From: DATCSE01 sp036568605
Lineage (GTDB): Bacteria; Pseudomonadota; Gammaproteobacteria; Burkholderiales; Burkholderiaceae_C
DNA: 7,310 bases
NCBI GenBank assembly: GCA_036568605.1
Contig: DATCSE010000340.1
Coordinates: forward strand, 1-7,310
Reading direction: 5' to 3'
This document shows, one piece after another, positions 6,815 to 7,310 of this stretch. Below the pieces are notes generated by a model. The model had not been told where the DNA came from and did no database searches. It saw only the letters and a list, made by a program, of their open reading frames with translations. A program made the translations under genes and the position numbers. The stretch's first letter is position 1, and each line of letters begins with the position of its first letter.

Positions 6815-6859
6815 CTCGCGCCGCGCCGCGCGCCGTGGTCGGATCGACTGCGGCGCGAG
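6815..6859. terminator. 10-bp inverted repeat between convergent genes; possible bidirectional terminator
   Basis: CTCGCGCCGC (6815-6824) and GCGGCGCGAG (6850-6859) are exact reverse complements with a 25-nt loop. The repeat starts 6 nt after the channel stop and ends 18 nt before the regulator's stop on the other strand. Position and symmetry fit a shared terminator, but no T-tract follows on either strand and the loop is long. It may therefore be a 3'-end stabilising stem or chance in GC-rich DNA. Confidence 0.4.
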
Positions 6860-6877
6860 CCGTCCGGCGCCTCGGCG

Positions 6878-7310
6878 TCATGTCCTCAGCGCCACGCCGG
6901 CCGCGCGGACCACGCAACGCGTCAGCGCGTCCAGCACCGGCAGCGGCAGGCGCGCGACCTGCCAGTACAGCGGCACATCCAGCGGACGGTCCGGCACCAG
7001 CTCCACCAGCCGTTTCGCCTTCAGGTGCCCGCCGACCAGCGCGACCGGGTTCATGCCCCAGCCGATGCCGGCCAGCGCGGCATCGACGAACGCCTGCGAC
7101 GACGGCATGCGATGGACCGGCAGCGCGACGTCGCGCCGCACGAGGCGGCGTACCCACTGGTCCTGCAGCCGGTCGCTGCGGTCGAAGCGCAAGCTGGGTG
7201 CGCGCTCGAGGCTGTCGGCGTCGACCCCGGAGGCGAACCAGCGCGCGGCGAACGCCGGGCTCGCGGTCGCGCAGTAGCGCAGCACGCCCAGGCGTCGGCT
7301 GCGGCAGCCC
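6878..7310 (-). CDS. argP: LysR-family transcriptional regulator, ArgP/LysG type (C-terminal part)
   Basis: Only the last 143 residues are in the window. The frame is open through 7310, so the N-terminal winged-helix DNA-binding domain and the start lie outside. The visible part is the effector-binding domain. Landmarks match the end of E. coli ArgP in order: RLGVLRYCATASPAF (like LGALDYLFVSSKPF), SSQAFVDAALAGIGWGMNP (like NSSEAFVQLARQ...MIP) and LYWQVARLPLPVLDAL (like LYWHRF...TDALL). ArgP/LysG proteins sense lysine or arginine and usually activate a LysE-type amino-acid exporter, often encoded divergently. That neighbour would be beyond the right edge. The gene converges on the pump operon, so it is unlikely to be its dedicated regulator, though control at a distance cannot be excluded. 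Assignment to the ArgP subfamily is from recalled motif similarity. The GTG at 7283-7285 is internal and not a plausible start. Confidence 0.88.
   Translation of the reverse strand, partial: GCRSRRLGVLRYCATASPAFAARWFASGVDADSLERAPSLRFDRSDRLQDQWVRRLVRRDVALPVHRMPSSQAFVDAALAGIGWGMNPVALVGGHLKAKRLVELVPDRPLDVPLYWQVARLPLPVLDALTRCVVRAAGVALRT

Noticed and set aside
5265..7157. Long minus-strand open frame opposite the channel gene and overlapping the regulator.
   Set aside because: It is antisense to a well-supported channel gene and out of frame with the ArgP-like regulator, with Arg/Gly-rich content and no recognisable motif.
1..7310. Search for CRISPR arrays, tRNA or rRNA genes, insertion-sequence ends, phage or toxin-antitoxin genes.
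   Set aside because: By eye I found no regularly spaced repeats, tRNA-like cloverleaf, transposase motif or small toxin/antitoxin pair. The window is accounted for by the five genes and short intergenic regions.

Overview
The window is very GC-rich, with short, slightly less GC-rich intergenic stretches. Its gene content and protein style (NodT-type outer membrane lipoprotein, HAE-1 RND pump, ArgP/LysG-type regulator) suggest a Gram-negative proteobacterium. I would guess a betaproteobacterium of the Burkholderiales, but this is inferred from composition and family resemblance, not from a marker gene.

Layout from left to right: (1) 1-177 is a leader region with a candidate promoter and an inverted repeat. 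(2) 178-639 encodes a small predicted lipoprotein made almost entirely of one CHRD domain. (3) 640-825 is intergenic and holds a candidate promoter and a short perfect inverted repeat upstream of the pump genes. (4) 826-6809 is a compact three-gene operon for a complete tripartite RND efflux pump: periplasmic adaptor (826-2148), inner-membrane HAE-1 transporter (2161-5349, GTG start) and NodT-family outer membrane channel (5349-6809). The adaptor and transporter are 12 nt apart, and the transporter stop and channel start overlap by one base (TGATG). (5) 6810-6877 is a short convergent intergenic stretch with a perfect 10-bp inverted repeat. (6) 6878-7310 on the minus strand is the C-terminal part of a LysR-family regulator resembling ArgP/LysG, whose N-terminus lies beyond the right edge.

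The three pump proteins should form one envelope-spanning complex. The transporter uses the proton gradient to move amphiphilic compounds, the adaptor bridges the periplasm, and the channel gives exit across the outer membrane. Sequence details support a working drug-type pump: the TolC-docking R-L-S pattern in the adaptor hairpin, the proton-relay residues (Asp410, Asp411, Lys940, Arg970) and most of the aromatic hydrophobic trap known from AcrB. No dedicated pump repressor is visible. The only regulator, ArgP-like, is convergent and probably belongs to amino-acid export genes outside the window.

I see no undescribed multi-gene system here. The less ordinary points are the CHRD lipoprotein upstream of the pump, two inverted repeats near candidate promoters, an acidic residue in the transporter switch loop, and a His-rich tail on the transporter.
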